Shown: positions 16,449 through 26,004, counted from the stretch's first letter. The stretch: 64,000 nucleotides of DNA from Candidatus Limnocylindrales bacterium (GCA_035626395.1 DASPNR010000030.1:248001-312000), one strand, 5' to 3'. Notes: generated from the sequence alone by a model not told the origin. Numbers and translations: made by a program.

Positions 16449-17144
16449 ATGCGCGTAATGGGCGGCAGGACAAAAACCTCGAAAAAACGCGGAGTCGGGC
16501 CGGCCGAGCGGGCCGGTGCCGGACGCGCCTCGGATGGAGGGGTGCCGTTGGCTGCGCGCGAGGAGGCCAAGCGCGAGACCCGCGAGGCGCTGCTGCGGGC
16601 CGCTTTCGCCGAGTTCGTGGAGCACGGCTTCGACGTCCCCAGCCTGGATGCCATCTGCGCCCGCGCCGGCTACACGCGCGGCGCCTTCTACGTCCACTTC
16701 CGCGACCGCGACGAGCTGATCGTGGCGGTCATGGAGTCCGTGCTCGGAACGTTTCTCGATGCCGTCATCGGCGCGGGAGAAGGTGGCGACGATCTGGAGC
16801 AGACCGTGCTGCGGTTTGCCGGGGCCATCGTCGGTGGCAATCCCCTGACCGGCGCCAGTGGCTCGATGCGCACGCACCATCTTCTCGACGTCTGCGCGCG
16901 CTCCCCGGTGATCCGCGCGCGATTCCTGGAGATGCTCGAGGAGGCGCAGCGGCGCCTGGCCGAGGCCGCTGCGAGCGGCCAGTCGGCAGGCACGGTGCGA
17001 GGCGACGTCAGCGCGGTCGCCATCGGCTCGATGCTGATCGCGCTGGCGATGGGCGTCATCCAGCTCTTCGAGCTGGGCGTGCCGGTGCCGGTGGTCGAGC
17101 TGCAGGCGGCGGTGCTGCGCATGCTGACCGCGTCGGCCCGTTGA
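16449..17144 (+). CDS. TetR/AcrR-family transcriptional regulator
   Basis: A TetR-family repressor with the N-terminal helix-turn-helix after a basic, disordered start. The pattern is R-E-A-L-L-R-A-A-F-x-E-F, then the DAICARAGYTRGAFYVHF recognition region about 45 residues later. The C-terminal all-helical ligand domain follows. The start is uncertain: ATG 16449, ATG 16458 or, with the best Shine-Dalgarno (GGAGG, 7 bases), TTG 16548, which would begin at AAREEAKRE. The GTG at 16443 lies in the operator and is unlikely. Divergent from alkB, with two palindromes between, so it most likely represses alkB and itself. The ligand is probably an alkane-derived acid or alcohol (inference). exoD follows 7 bases after the stop. 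Confidence 0.85.
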   Translation: MRVMGGRTKTSKKRGVGPAERAGAGRASDGGVPLAAREEAKRETREALLRAAFAEFVEHGFDVPSLDAICARAGYTRGAFYVHFRDRDELIVAVMESVLGTFLDAVIGAGEGGDDLEQTVLRFAGAIVGGNPLTGASGSMRTHHLLDVCARSPVIRARFLEMLEEAQRRLAEAAASGQSAGTVRGDVSAVAIGSMLIALAMGVIQLFELGVPVPVVELQAAVLRMLTASAR

Positions 17145-17151
17145 GAGGACC

Positions 17152-17766
17152 ATGGCAGAGCAGAAGCAGCAGGAACCGAAGAGCCTCGATGAGCTGTGCG
17201 ATCGCATCGGCGAGGCCGACGCCGAGCCCGATGGCGATGAAGAACGCATAACCTTTCGCGCCGTGATCGACGTGGTGGGGCGCCGCTCGTTCGGGCCGCT
17301 TCTGCTGGTGTCGGGTCTTGGCGCATCGGCGCCGGTCATCGGCGACATTCCCGGCGTGCCGACGGCCACCGGGATCATGGTCGTCGTCATCGCCGCGCAG
17401 CTGCTGCTGGGGCGTCAATGCTTCTGGCTTCCCGAGTGGATGCTGAAGCGCTCGGTGACGCGCGAGAAGCTGTGCAAGGCGCTCGAATGGATGCGCCCGG
17501 TCGCTCGCTTCATCGACAGGCTCACACGGCCGCGGCTGCAGATGCTGACCCACGGGCCCGTCATCTACGTCATCGCGACGGTGTGCGTCGCCATTGCATT
17601 TGCGATGCCGGCGATGGAGCTGGTCCCCTTCAGCGCTCAGCTCGCGGGCGCCGCGCTGACGCTGTTCGGCGTCTCGATGATCGCGCACGACGGGCTGGTC
17701 GCGCTCTTCGCATTCGCGTTCACCGTGAGCACGTTTGCCGTGGTCGGCTACGGCCTGCTGACGTGA
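17152..17766 (+). CDS. exoD: ExoD-family membrane protein
   Basis: A 204-residue ExoD-like protein with a soluble acidic N-terminus (residues 1-40) and four hydrophobic segments. The conserved GRRSFGPLLLVSGL, GDIPGVPTATG and GRQCFWLPEW blocks of the family are present. ExoD was found through altered exopolysaccharide and alkali sensitivity in rhizobia; its biochemical role is unclear. It begins 7 bases after the TetR stop with a GAGAGGACC ribosome site, so it is probably co-transcribed with that regulator. That linkage is odd and may just reflect position. Confidence 0.85.
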   Translation: MAEQKQQEPKSLDELCDRIGEADAEPDGDEERITFRAVIDVVGRRSFGPLLLVSGLGASAPVIGDIPGVPTATGIMVVVIAAQLLLGRQCFWLPEWMLKRSVTREKLCKALEWMRPVARFIDRLTRPRLQMLTHGPVIYVIATVCVAIAFAMPAMELVPFSAQLAGAALTLFGVSMIAHDGLVALFAFAFTVSTFAVVGYGLLT

Positions 17767-17904
17767 ACGCGTGCAGCGCGGCAAAACGCGAAGACCATTG
17801 ACCGGCCGTCTGCTGCAGACCTCTTCCTTCGCGGAGCGGCTTCCTCTTCAGGTCCGCGTCACGGTCTTACGGCTTCTCCGATGGAAGCGCCGTGCGCGCG
17901 GCGT

Positions 17905-20900
17905 TCAAGGCTGCGCCAGGGTGTAGACGTGCGTCCCGGCCTTGACCGGCACGCGCGCACCCAGGCCGCCGACGATGGCTCCGTCCTCCAGGCATAGCGG
18001 CACGCCATCCTCGTAGATCCCGGTGCCGGCCGGGAATGCGCCGTAGAGATCGACGGTGGTATCGCCGTCGGAGTCGGTCGCCAGGACGAGGTCCGATGCC
18101 GGGTCGAGCGCCGCGCGCGCAACATCGATCTGGACGGAGCGCAGGTTGGTCAACGTCACCTGCAGCTTGTTCTGGCTCGGAATCGCGGCCGGCGCCGACC
18201 AGCTTCGCGAGTATTCCTGGTAGGCGAGCGGCCCCGTGTTGCCGCCGGTCAGCGTGCCGGGCGCGCTGCTCTGCGGCGAGACGGCGGGGTCGGCCAGGCC
18301 GAAGCCGAAGCTGAATGCGTCGATCGTTCCCTTGGCCGATTTGCTGCCGCTGGTCGTCGGCTCGCCTTCCGCATCGCGCAGCGTCAGGCGCGAGACCCAG
18401 TAGGCGTGATCGTGCACGAGCGTCAGGTCGGCCCGGTCGGTCTCGGGCACGTAGCTGAACGTGACGTGCGCCGGGTTTTCGTCGATCAGCGCATCTCCCA
18501 GGAACGAGGCCGCCAGCGGATAGGCGTCATTGACGAAGAGCGTCAGGTGCTCGCCCGTGACGAACTCCTGATAGATGTAGCGATAGCCGAGACCGTCCAG
18601 GCTCTGCGCCTCGCCGGAAGGATCGACGCCGCCGATATTCTGCTGGCGGGTGCTGGCCACCGGCACCAGCTCGTCGGTCTGCATCGCCATGTTGTAGAAC
18701 GGGACGTTGCGCACGTTCTCGAGCCAGTGATTGGTCAGGGTCGAGTAGTCGTCGCCCTTGTCGGAGCTGATGCTGGCGCCGCCGGTTCCGTCCCAGATGC
18801 CGGCGGCCGGTGGGCCGACGATGCTCAGGGCCTTGCCGAACAGGTCCGGATACAGTGATGCAAGACGATAGGTGGCGTAGCCGCCCATCGAGTAGCCGGT
18901 CATCGCAGTGCGCGTGGCATCGACGTTGTAGTTGCGCAGGACGTCGTTCCACACCTCGAAGTGATCGTACTCGTTGCGCCCGACGTAGAAGCCGTCGGTG
19001 GCGCGCGAATTGGGCGTGACCACCAGGCTGCCGCGCACCTCCCCGAGCTGCTGAACGTAGTCGGTGCCGTTGTACTGCCAGTGGAACTGCGCCAGCGAGT
19101 GGTTCGCCCAGGTCAGTGGAACAGGAACGGAGGGCGAGTCGTTGCTCGGCACGTAGATGCTGTACGCCTGCAGCGGTCCGTAGAAATACACGCTGTCGTT
19201 GGCCGGGACGCTCGGGCCGGCGTTGCTGCGGCCTTCGGCGGGCGTGGTCACCAGGCGGCTGCCGAAGAGGCGCACGAGCGTGCCGCTGGCCGGGACGGTG
19301 CTCGAGCTCACCAGCGCCGACAGCTGGTCGAAGTTGACGGCACGTCCGTACTTGGCGAGCGACGGCGTGGTGCCGTTGACGCCGCGCAGATCGATTGCCT
19401 GCACCATGTCGCAGGGGCCGTCGAGGAAATGACAGATCTCGCCGGTTCTCCCTGCCTGCCCATTGGCGATGGCGAAGTGGTTGTTCAGGTCGAAGATCGC
19501 GCACGGGTTGGGCGCCGCCGTTCCCGCGCCGCCGGGCGTGGTGGCGGTGGCGCCGGAGCCGGGACGGATCCAGCCGTTGCTGGCGTTGCGCAGGCCCGTC
19601 ATCACCACGTACTTCCAGGTCGTGCCCGTCGGGTTGTGCACCGAGCGCGGGATGAAAGTCGTCAGCTGATTGGCTTCCAGGTCCGCCGTCACGGCCAGCG
19701 GCGTGGTGGCGGCGACCGTTCCGTTGCTGTTGTAGCGCACGTGCTCGCCCGAGGTGCCGAAGAGATAGATCACCTCGTCGGTGCCCGCGACGCTGGCCCC
19801 GGGGTTGCGAGACAGCGTCGAGCTCCCCGTGTTGGCGCCGTCGCTGTTCCACGCGATGGCCACCATCGTCGTATCGTCGGCGAGCAGGGTGTTGAGCGTG
19901 ACGCGATAGGCGACGTCCTCGGCGCCGGGGACGATGCGAAGCTCGACGAGGTCGGCCGCGTTGCTGCCGTAGCGCGCCGCGTCGGTCGGGTAGTCGATGT
20001 CGCCGGAGTTCGGCACCGCGGAATCCGGCGTCCCCGTTCCGGTCGAGGGACTGGTGATGAAGCTGGTGGTGTAGGGGCTGCCGCTCGTTTCGGCGCCCCA
20101 GTCATCGTGCACGTAGTCCTGGTAGATGTACTCGCCCGCCACGTACGCCTCGTGTCCTGCGACCATCAGAGGCGCGGCCTGGAAGCGCGGATGACGATTC
20201 TGCAGCTGCGGCAGGTCCGGCGCGTCCTCATAAAGAACGGCCGGGCCTGGCGGCGGGCCCTCCTGGAGCACGAAGCCAGGCTCGCTGACGCTCGTGCACG
20301 TGGGCGTCTCCGCTTCGAACGTCGCCACCACGTTCCTCGCCGCGTCCATCGTCACTTCGCAGGCACCGCTGCCGGTGCATGCATCGCTCCAGCCGGTGAA
20401 GGTGAAACCGTCGCCGGGCGTGGCGGCAAGGGCCACGACGGTATCCTGCGCGTAGTCCTCGATGCAGTCGGCACCGCAGTCGATGCCGGCAGGGTCGGAG
20501 GTGACGGTGCCGCTGCCCAGACGCGTCACGCTCAAACGGTGAAAGGGGATCGGCGCAAAGTTGGCCGTCGCGCTCTTGCTGCCGTCCATCACCAGAACGC
20601 ATTCACCGTCGCCGGCGCAGTCGCCTTCCCATCCGGCGAACATGTAGCCGTCGCCGGGCTCGGCGGTCAGCGTGACTTCGCTCTGTGCATCGTAGCTCTC
20701 GCTGCAGTCGGCGCCGCAATCGATGCCGGCCGGCGAGGAGACGACGCTGCCGTCGCCGACCACGCTGGCGCTGAGCGTATACATCGGCACCGGGCAGCCC
20801 TCGCCGCTGGCATGCTGCACCGACCACTGCTCGGCGTCGTCGGCCTTGACGGTTCCGCCGGCGTCGCCGCCGAAGGCGACGCAATAGCTGGCGCCGCCGT

Positions 20901-21366
20901 TGACGGTGAGGGTGAAACCACCGCTGTCGCCGGGGTCAGGCGGAACGACGTCGATGTCGCCGCCGGCACCGCTCATGCCGAACTTGATCTGGAAGACGCC
21001 GCTCGGCGAGCGCGAGATGCTGGCCTTTCGCACCGCGCCGTCACCGGCGAACTTGAAGCCGTTGCCGGAGGCCTTCCATCCCGAGGCCGGAAGCTCGAAG
21101 ACCTGGTTGCTGCTCTTTGCCCCGGCGGCGATGACTTCCAGCGTCGCGCCGCTGGTGGTCGGATCACCGGCGAGCGTGTCGGGAGATGCCATCTCCCTGG
21201 CCAAGCCGCGGATCGTGGCGCGCGCCGGCTCGCCGGCCGGAACCCGGATCTGAAGCTTGCGACCCAGGACGGTCTGAACCGGCTCCCCTGGCGGATAGGC
21301 TTGCGACGTGGCCGAGAAGAGCAGGACGGCTACGGCGGCGAGGCCGGCCCGGCGTACCAGATTCAT
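17905..21366 (-). CDS. Large exported esterase with InlB-type repeats
   Basis: A 1153-residue exported protein. The signal peptide is at 1-23. Residues 33-192 form a recurrent beta-rich exported domain (DPT, ELPASGWKASGNG, YC landmarks). Residues about 196-270 and 271-345 form two divergent InlB B-repeat-like modules. Each carries G-x-V-S/T-S-x-PAGIDCGADC, GDG-F/Y-x-FxGW and a Cys pair. A catalytic region follows, with the nucleophile elbow GYSMGG (Ser826) and a downstream GEHLTLF histidine, marking a prolyl-oligopeptidase- or feruloyl-esterase-like alpha/beta hydrolase. ATG 21366 has an AAGGAGA site. It begins 13 bases after the stop of the GMC oxidoreductase gene, so the two are co-transcribed. 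Likely a cell-surface esterase; substrate unknown. Confidence 0.82.
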   Translation of the reverse strand: MNLVRRAGLAAVAVLLFSATSQAYPPGEPVQTVLGRKLQIRVPAGEPARATIRGLAREMASPDTLAGDPTTSGATLEVIAAGAKSSNQVFELPASGWKASGNGFKFAGDGAVRKASISRSPSGVFQIKFGMSGAGGDIDVVPPDPGDSGGFTLTVNGGASYCVAFGGDAGGTVKADDAEQWSVQHASGEGCPVPMYTLSASVVGDGSVVSSPAGIDCGADCSESYDAQSEVTLTAEPGDGYMFAGWEGDCAGDGECVLVMDGSKSATANFAPIPFHRLSVTRLGSGTVTSDPAGIDCGADCIEDYAQDTVVALAATPGDGFTFTGWSDACTGSGACEVTMDAARNVVATFEAETPTCTSVSEPGFVLQEGPPPGPAVLYEDAPDLPQLQNRHPRFQAAPLMVAGHEAYVAGEYIYQDYVHDDWGAETSGSPYTTSFITSPSTGTGTPDSAVPNSGDIDYPTDAARYGSNAADLVELRIVPGAEDVAYRVTLNTLLADDTTMVAIAWNSDGANTGSSTLSRNPGASVAGTDEVIYLFGTSGEHVRYNSNGTVAATTPLAVTADLEANQLTTFIPRSVHNPTGTTWKYVVMTGLRNASNGWIRPGSGATATTPGGAGTAAPNPCAIFDLNNHFAIANGQAGRTGEICHFLDGPCDMVQAIDLRGVNGTTPSLAKYGRAVNFDQLSALVSSSTVPASGTLVRLFGSRLVTTPAEGRSNAGPSVPANDSVYFYGPLQAYSIYVPSNDSPSVPVPLTWANHSLAQFHWQYNGTDYVQQLGEVRGSLVVTPNSRATDGFYVGRNEYDHFEVWNDVLRNYNVDATRTAMTGYSMGGYATYRLASLYPDLFGKALSIVGPPAAGIWDGTGGASISSDKGDDYSTLTNHWLENVRNVPFYNMAMQTDELVPVASTRQQNIGGVDPSGEAQSLDGLGYRYIYQEFVTGEHLTLFVNDAYPLAASFLGDALIDENPAHVTFSYVPETDRADLTLVHDHAYWVSRLTLRDAEGEPTTSGSKSAKGTIDAFSFGFGLADPAVSPQSSAPGTLTGGNTGPLAYQEYSRSWSAPAAIPSQNKLQVTLTNLRSVQIDVARAALDPASDLVLATDSDGDTTVDLYGAFPAGTGIYEDGVPLCLEDGAIVGGLGARVPVKAGTHVYTLAQP
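20791..21270 (-). other. Recurrent exported beta-domain, copy in the esterase
   Basis: This codes for about 160 residues with the landmarks GDPT, ELPASGWKASGNGF, basic K-A-S-I, a G-V-F-x-I-K strand and a YCVAF end. The same pattern appears in the phosphodiesterase C-terminus and the beta-helix/cytochrome N-terminus in this window. Confidence 0.6.
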
Positions 21367-21379
21367 GGTGTTCTCCTTT

Positions 21380-23014
21380 TCAGGCTCCAGGTTCCTCGCA
21401 GCGCCGCTCCCGCACGCTCTCGCTCCTGCCCGGCGGCGGGATGCGCGTCACCACCTCCACGCCGTACTCGTGCGCGCGCTCCAGCAGCAGCGCCGAGGCG
21501 CGTTCGGCCATGGCGGCAATGGTCAGCGAGGGATTGACGCACAGCGACGTCGGCACGGCGGCGGCGTCGGTAACGAAGATGCCGGGATGGCCACGCAGCT
21601 CGTGCCGGTCGTCGCACGCCGACGTGGCCGGATCGTCGCCGATGCGGCACGAAGACAGCGGATGCGCGCTTTGGACGTTGGGGATCGCCTTCCACAGCAG
21701 GTGCTTTCCCAGGCCGTCCTTCTCGATGATCTCGCGCACCGCCTCGTCGGACGTATCGAAGCCGAGCTGCGTCTGCGGCGACGTCGCATAGGTGAGCTGA
21801 CCGAGCGCGGCGGCGGGCGCGATGCGCACGAAGTTGCCCGTGGGCGGCGGCGCGCCGAAGACGCCTTCGTTGTCGTCCTCGGTCATCGCCAGCACCGTCA
21901 GCCACGAGCGCCAGCGCGAGGTCAGGTCCTTCTTGTCGACGCCGAACCAGACCGCGGCGCCTTCGACCTCGTCCTCCGACAGGATGTTGGTGATGGTGGG
22001 GAAGTAGATCTGCTGCAGCGAGAAGCGCGTGAACTCCGGCCGCGCCTCGTCCAGGTAGTCGTAGCTGACGGTGCCGATCGGACGGCCGATGGGAAAGGCA
22101 TCGTAGGCCACGCCCGGCTCGCGCTGCAGGCGCAGAAGCTGCCCGATCTTGCTCTCGTCCATCATGCCGAGCGTGACGCGGTCGCCGTTGGGCGAGAAGT
22201 GGCGGCCCACCGCCGGCGGCATCGCGCCGAGGAACTGCTCGGAGCGCTGCAGGATGACCGGCGTCCCCATCGCTCCGCCCGCCATCACGACGATTCTGGC
22301 CTCGATGGTGCCGCCGTCGACGATCACGCGGTAGTCATCGGGGTCGAGCACGGAGTAGTGCACGGCGTACCGGTATCCGGACGTGCTCGCGGGCGCGATG
22401 GCCTGCACCTCGTGCAGTGCACGCACCTCGGCGCCGCAAGCCTCGGCGCCGGGAATGTAGTTGAGCAGCATCGAGCGCTTGGCGTCGAAGCGGCAGCCGT
22501 TGAGCATGAAGTTGCACGCCGTGCATTCTTCGAGATCGACGGCCAAGGGCACCGTGTTGCAGGTGTGGCCGGCGCGGTCGCACGCCGCGGCCCACAGGCC
22601 GCCGGCGTAGGAGACGTCGCTCCACCGCTGGCGCTGCACCGGAAGCGCGCGTTCGACGCGCGAGTACCAGCGGTCCATCGTGCGCCGGTTGAGCGCGGCA
22701 GGCCACAGCCGCTGCCCCGACGTTCCACGACGCTCGAAGATGAAGCTCGGCGCGCGCAGCGAGGCGGCGAAGTAGATGACGCTGGAGCCGCCCACGCAGT
22801 TGCCGACCGTGACGTCGCAACCATCGCCGCGGATGTAGTCGACGATGCGCGTGTACGTCCCGATCTGCAGGTCGTGCGTGAAGTCCTGCGAGGAAAGGCG
22901 CGGCCCGCGCTCGAGCATGACCACGCGTGCGCCTCCTGCAGCCAGGTAATAGGCGGGAATGGATCCGCCAAAGCCGGTACCGACGACGACGACGTCCGTA
23001 GTCTCGGTTGCCAT
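21380..23014 (-). CDS. GMC-family oxidoreductase, cholesterol-oxidase-like
   Basis: A 544-residue FAD enzyme of the glucose-methanol-choline group. The dinucleotide-binding motif VVGTGFGGS is at residues 10-18 and an acidic ERG ends the second strand. A C-x2-C-x5-GC cluster occurs in LEECTACNFMLNGC near residue 165. The C-terminal block holds the HPLSSCRIG catalytic His region and NPSLTIAAMAER. This layout matches cholesterol-oxidase-like GMC enzymes. No export signal is seen. I chose ATG 23014 from a GAGG site 6 bases upstream; ATG 23017 and GTG 23032 are alternatives. The DUF5987-like gene lies upstream and the esterase downstream on the same strand. The DUF5987-GMC pair is a known arrangement. 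Substrate probably a sterol, terpene or long-chain alcohol (inference). Confidence 0.85.
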   Translation of the reverse strand: MATETTDVVVVGTGFGGSIPAYYLAAGGARVVMLERGPRLSSQDFTHDLQIGTYTRIVDYIRGDGCDVTVGNCVGGSSVIYFAASLRAPSFIFERRGTSGQRLWPAALNRRTMDRWYSRVERALPVQRQRWSDVSYAGGLWAAACDRAGHTCNTVPLAVDLEECTACNFMLNGCRFDAKRSMLLNYIPGAEACGAEVRALHEVQAIAPASTSGYRYAVHYSVLDPDDYRVIVDGGTIEARIVVMAGGAMGTPVILQRSEQFLGAMPPAVGRHFSPNGDRVTLGMMDESKIGQLLRLQREPGVAYDAFPIGRPIGTVSYDYLDEARPEFTRFSLQQIYFPTITNILSEDEVEGAAVWFGVDKKDLTSRWRSWLTVLAMTEDDNEGVFGAPPPTGNFVRIAPAAALGQLTYATSPQTQLGFDTSDEAVREIIEKDGLGKHLLWKAIPNVQSAHPLSSCRIGDDPATSACDDRHELRGHPGIFVTDAAAVPTSLCVNPSLTIAAMAERASALLLERAHEYGVEVVTRIPPPGRSESVRERRCEEPGA

Positions 23015-23083
23015 CATTCGCCTCGCGGCCACGTGTGGAGGATTGGCGTGTTCACTTCCTGGCCCTGATCCCCTTTTTTTCCA

Positions 23084-23743
23084 TTACCAGGGGTTGCCGC
23101 GCTTGCCCGTGCGCGGATGCGGTCTGGCCAGCGCGCGCCGGTACGAACTGTCGGGGAAGCGCCACAGATCGTCGTCATCCGGAGACGGGAACCCGAGCGC
23201 GGCCATGCCCGGATGTCCGCCGCGGACGGCGTCGGCCAGATGCAGGTGGCCGGCGGTGTGGTAGGCCAGGTACATCAGCGCAGCCACGGCGAAGAAGGCG
23301 AGCTGGTCGGGATCGTTTCCGTCCAGCAGCTGGACCAGGAATGCGGTCCGCTGCTCGAAATTCAGCGACACCATCGGCGGCACGGTGGGATCGAGCACGA
23401 TCGCATTGGCGAGCGCGTAGCCGCTGGCGCGCGCGTTGATGCCGGCGACGATGGCCGGAACGGTCGCGGCCACGCCGGCCGGAGGGAAATTCAAAAGATC
23501 GACGGCGCCGGCCTGCACGGCTCCCGGGCCTGCAGCGGCGCCTGCGATGGCGCGATCGCCGGGATGGCGCTTCTCGCCGGGAATGAGCGTATCGGCGAAC
23601 GCTTCGAGCGTCGGCACGATGGCGGGGTCGTCGGGCGCGGCCTGCGCGAACGCGGCCGGCGGCCGCACCGGCCATGCGGCCGCCTTCCATGCCACGGCCG
23701 CCGCAGCCACCGCCTTCAGGAGCTGGCGCCGCGTCAGGTTCAT
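23084..23743 (-). CDS. Tat-exported DUF5987/gluconate-dehydrogenase-subunit-3-like protein
   Basis: A 219-residue protein with a twin-arginine signal (TRRQLLK at residues 4-10, then an Ala-rich core to about 32). A short helical domain follows with the pattern F-A-D-T-L-I-P-G near residue 50 typical of the gluconate 2-dehydrogenase subunit 3 family. The C-terminal GFPSPDDDDLWRFP segment is the hallmark I associate with DUF5987. The family often sits beside GMC oxidoreductases and may act as a partner or chaperone. It is 69 bases upstream of the GMC gene on the same strand, which supports this. Tat export of the partner could carry the cofactor-loaded GMC enzyme by hitch-hiking, which is inference. 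Confidence 0.72.
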   Translation of the reverse strand: MNLTRRQLLKAVAAAAVAWKAAAWPVRPPAAFAQAAPDDPAIVPTLEAFADTLIPGEKRHPGDRAIAGAAAGPGAVQAGAVDLLNFPPAGVAATVPAIVAGINARASGYALANAIVLDPTVPPMVSLNFEQRTAFLVQLLDGNDPDQLAFFAVAALMYLAYHTAGHLHLADAVRGGHPGMAALGFPSPDDDDLWRFPDSSYRRALARPHPRTGKRGNPW

Positions 23744-23789
23744 CGTCGCGCCCGCTTCGCCCGCAGTCTCACGTCATCGCAAGGCGGCA

Positions 23790-24722
23790 TCATTCGCACC
23801 CCGATACGACGTGCGAGTCGCAGCAGCTGTCGCCCGCACCGACGGTGGCGCTGCCGCCTTCGGGCGCGCGGCAGCGAGTGGGCTTGCGGCGGATCACGCA
23901 GCGCGCCTCCTCGCCTTCGCGCGCGACATGGCAGACGGTGGCGTGGTCGCCGCGGCCGCAAGTGGAATTGCGCGCACAGTCGATGACCGATTGTTCGCAT
24001 GCGGCAGCGAGCCGCCCTGCGGCCACCTCGGCGGCCGTGAACTCGGAGACGCAGCGCATGTGCTCGCGCCGGCTTGCCGCCTCGTCGCATGGACAGGCTT
24101 CCTCGGCGCCGGCGCGCGCGGCCGCAACGGCCGGATCGTCGCTGCAGTCGCCTTCTTCGCCCGCGCAGCTCGGATCGCCGTAGCCGAGCAGGAACGTGGA
24201 TCCGCCGCCGCCGCTTCCGCCTTCGCCGTAGGTGCGGATCACCTCGGCCATCTCCGGATCGACCGCTTCGACGAGGGCCGCAACGGGTTCCGGTTCGGCC
24301 GGCTGGCCCTGAATGGCGAAGTTGCGAAGGCGCGCGCCGCCCGTGCCGTTGCGCTTGTTGAACCAGTAGCTTCCGTCCCACTGCACCAGCGGCACGTCGC
24401 CGGTCTGCGCCTGAATGCGCCAGTGGTCCTGCTGCCAGTAGCGGCACTTGGGAATGGCGATGGCGAAGCGTGCGGGCTCGGCGGCAAGGAACCGCACGGC
24501 GCCGCCGTTCTCGACCGTGATGTCGCGCTTTTCGTACTCGACGCACAGCGGGTCGTCGGTGCACTGGTCGATCGGCGGCACCTCGTGCTCGTCGAAATGA
24601 CGGATGACGCACAGGCTCTCGAAGGGCGGCTCCACGAACGGAGCCGTCGGCGACGTCTGGCTGCCGGCGCTCGTGGCGGACGCGAGCAGGCAAGCCAGCA
24701 CGAACGTGCGGAATGGCTTCAT
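23790..24722 (-). CDS. Exported Cys-rich protein of unknown function
   Basis: A 310-residue protein with a signal peptide (1-21). The mature part begins with cysteines and acidic residues, then has a beta-rich region with W-Q-Q-D-H-W and YWFNKRNGTGG. A helical C-terminus follows with many cysteine pairs (CPC, MRCVSEF, ACEQSVIDC, STCGRGDHATVCHV, ARCVIRRKPTRC, SCCDSH). The even Cys content suggests disulfides. I do not recognise a family. ATG 24722 begins the signal peptide and an in-frame TTG 60 bases upstream is less likely. It is 46 bases upstream of the DUF5987-like gene on the same strand, so the four exported genes 17905-24722 may form one transcript. Confidence 0.68.
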   Translation of the reverse strand: MKPFRTFVLACLLASATSAGSQTSPTAPFVEPPFESLCVIRHFDEHEVPPIDQCTDDPLCVEYEKRDITVENGGAVRFLAAEPARFAIAIPKCRYWQQDHWRIQAQTGDVPLVQWDGSYWFNKRNGTGGARLRNFAIQGQPAEPEPVAALVEAVDPEMAEVIRTYGEGGSGGGGSTFLLGYGDPSCAGEEGDCSDDPAVAAARAGAEEACPCDEAASRREHMRCVSEFTAAEVAAGRLAAACEQSVIDCARNSTCGRGDHATVCHVAREGEEARCVIRRKPTRCRAPEGGSATVGAGDSCCDSHVVSGCE

Positions 24723-24858
24723 GGCGAAAACCCTCCGGGATTTGTCCGAGAGTCTGGAACGGGTCCGAGGAGACAGCCACACGGGTCGGGTGTACCCGCA
24801 GGCGGTTTTCCCCGTATGCGGGGGCCGATGCCGCGGGACGAGCGAAGACCGGCGCGCG

Positions 24859-26004
24859 CTACAGCACGACGATGTCGCTCCCGACGCCGCTCAGACGGAT
24901 GCTGCGATACGTGCAGCTGCCGGGCAGGCGCTGGAACAGGCTGTTCGCGATCAGCCACACGCGCACGATGCGCGAAGGCGCATCACCGATGTATCGCCGG
25001 TAGTCCTCGTGCACATTGCGGCTTTCGGCGAGCCACTGCCCGAGACCGATGGGTCCGCTGCGCACGACGATGTGGAACTCGCGATCCTTCCAGCCGTCCA
25101 GCGGGCACCAGTAGCCCATGTCGAAGGGAAGTCGGTTGCTCCAGTAGTAGGTGATGTCGCGTCCGTCGCTGAACTCGACGGCGATGCTCATGTAGTCGTG
25201 CGACACCACCGCATCCTCGGCGAACTGCGACGGCAGCGCATCGACCTTCCATTCCCACGAAAGGCGCGTCTGCGGCGTCAGGTCCACCGGCGTCTCGGTC
25301 TGCAGGATGCCGACGTTGCCGTTGGTGGTGCACGTGATGCAGCCATCCTGTTGCCGATAGATGTCCGACTGTCCAAGGAACCACAGGTAGTGCCAGCTCG
25401 GCGGCGGCGCAGGAGGCGAGGCCAGGCGCTGCGCCTCGGCGGCGATCTCCGCGGCCGCCGCGCCGCCGTCTCCAGCGTCGCGCAGCAGCGCCTGCAGCCC
25501 CGCAGCGGCGCTGTGCTTCCACACGATCGCGACCACGGTCAGGCCGCCGTCCACCCTGGCGTACGCGCGGATGTCGCTGCCGACTCGACCGTACCGGTCG
25601 CCCCACTGACCCGGGAAATAGCTGGCAACGTACAGGCGCCCCGCCTGCGCGGCCGCAAAGGAATTGCTGGCTCGCGTGCCGTTGAAGATCTCGCCGTTCT
25701 CGCCGACGCGCGCCCAGAGCTGGAATTGCGGCGGCACCCAGATGTCCAAAGCCCGCGAGAGGTAGGTTCGGCCGCACCCGAAAAGCGTCACTTCCTGCCC
25801 CGCGGCAAGATCGATCCGTGTGTCCGTCCACGGCGGGCGCTGCGACGGAATCTCGAGGACGGCATGCCGCGCGATCGCATCGTTCGACAGTAGACGCGCG
25901 AACGCCGTTCGGAACGCCGCGCGATCCGGCTCGGGCGCAAGGCCGCGGCCGCGAACGGTACGCCATCGCTGCGCTGCTCCCCGAAGCTCTTCCATTCGCC
26001 CCAT
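24859..26004 (-). CDS. DUF3047-like protein
   Basis: A 381-residue protein without a clear signal peptide. The N-terminal half (about 50-185) is a beta-rich module with W-V-P-P-Q-F-Q-L-W-A-R and N-G-x-R-A-S-N-S-F. The C-terminal half (about 215-380) has SWEWKVDALP, a DYMSIAVEFSDGRDITYYWS strand pair and a VRVWLIANS block, matching the DUF3047 pattern as I know it. DUF3047 proteins are periplasmic or cytoplasmic proteins of unknown role in proteobacteria. Here it has an extra N-terminal domain, making it longer than usual. ATG 26004 is preceded by CAGGAG. It is divergent from the UbiE-like gene. Function unknown. Confidence 0.6.
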   Translation of the reverse strand: MGRMEELRGAAQRWRTVRGRGLAPEPDRAAFRTAFARLLSNDAIARHAVLEIPSQRPPWTDTRIDLAAGQEVTLFGCGRTYLSRALDIWVPPQFQLWARVGENGEIFNGTRASNSFAAAQAGRLYVASYFPGQWGDRYGRVGSDIRAYARVDGGLTVVAIVWKHSAAAGLQALLRDAGDGGAAAAEIAAEAQRLASPPAPPPSWHYLWFLGQSDIYRQQDGCITCTTNGNVGILQTETPVDLTPQTRLSWEWKVDALPSQFAEDAVVSHDYMSIAVEFSDGRDITYYWSNRLPFDMGYWCPLDGWKDREFHIVVRSGPIGLGQWLAESRNVHEDYRRYIGDAPSRIVRVWLIANSLFQRLPGSCTYRSIRLSGVGSDIVVL

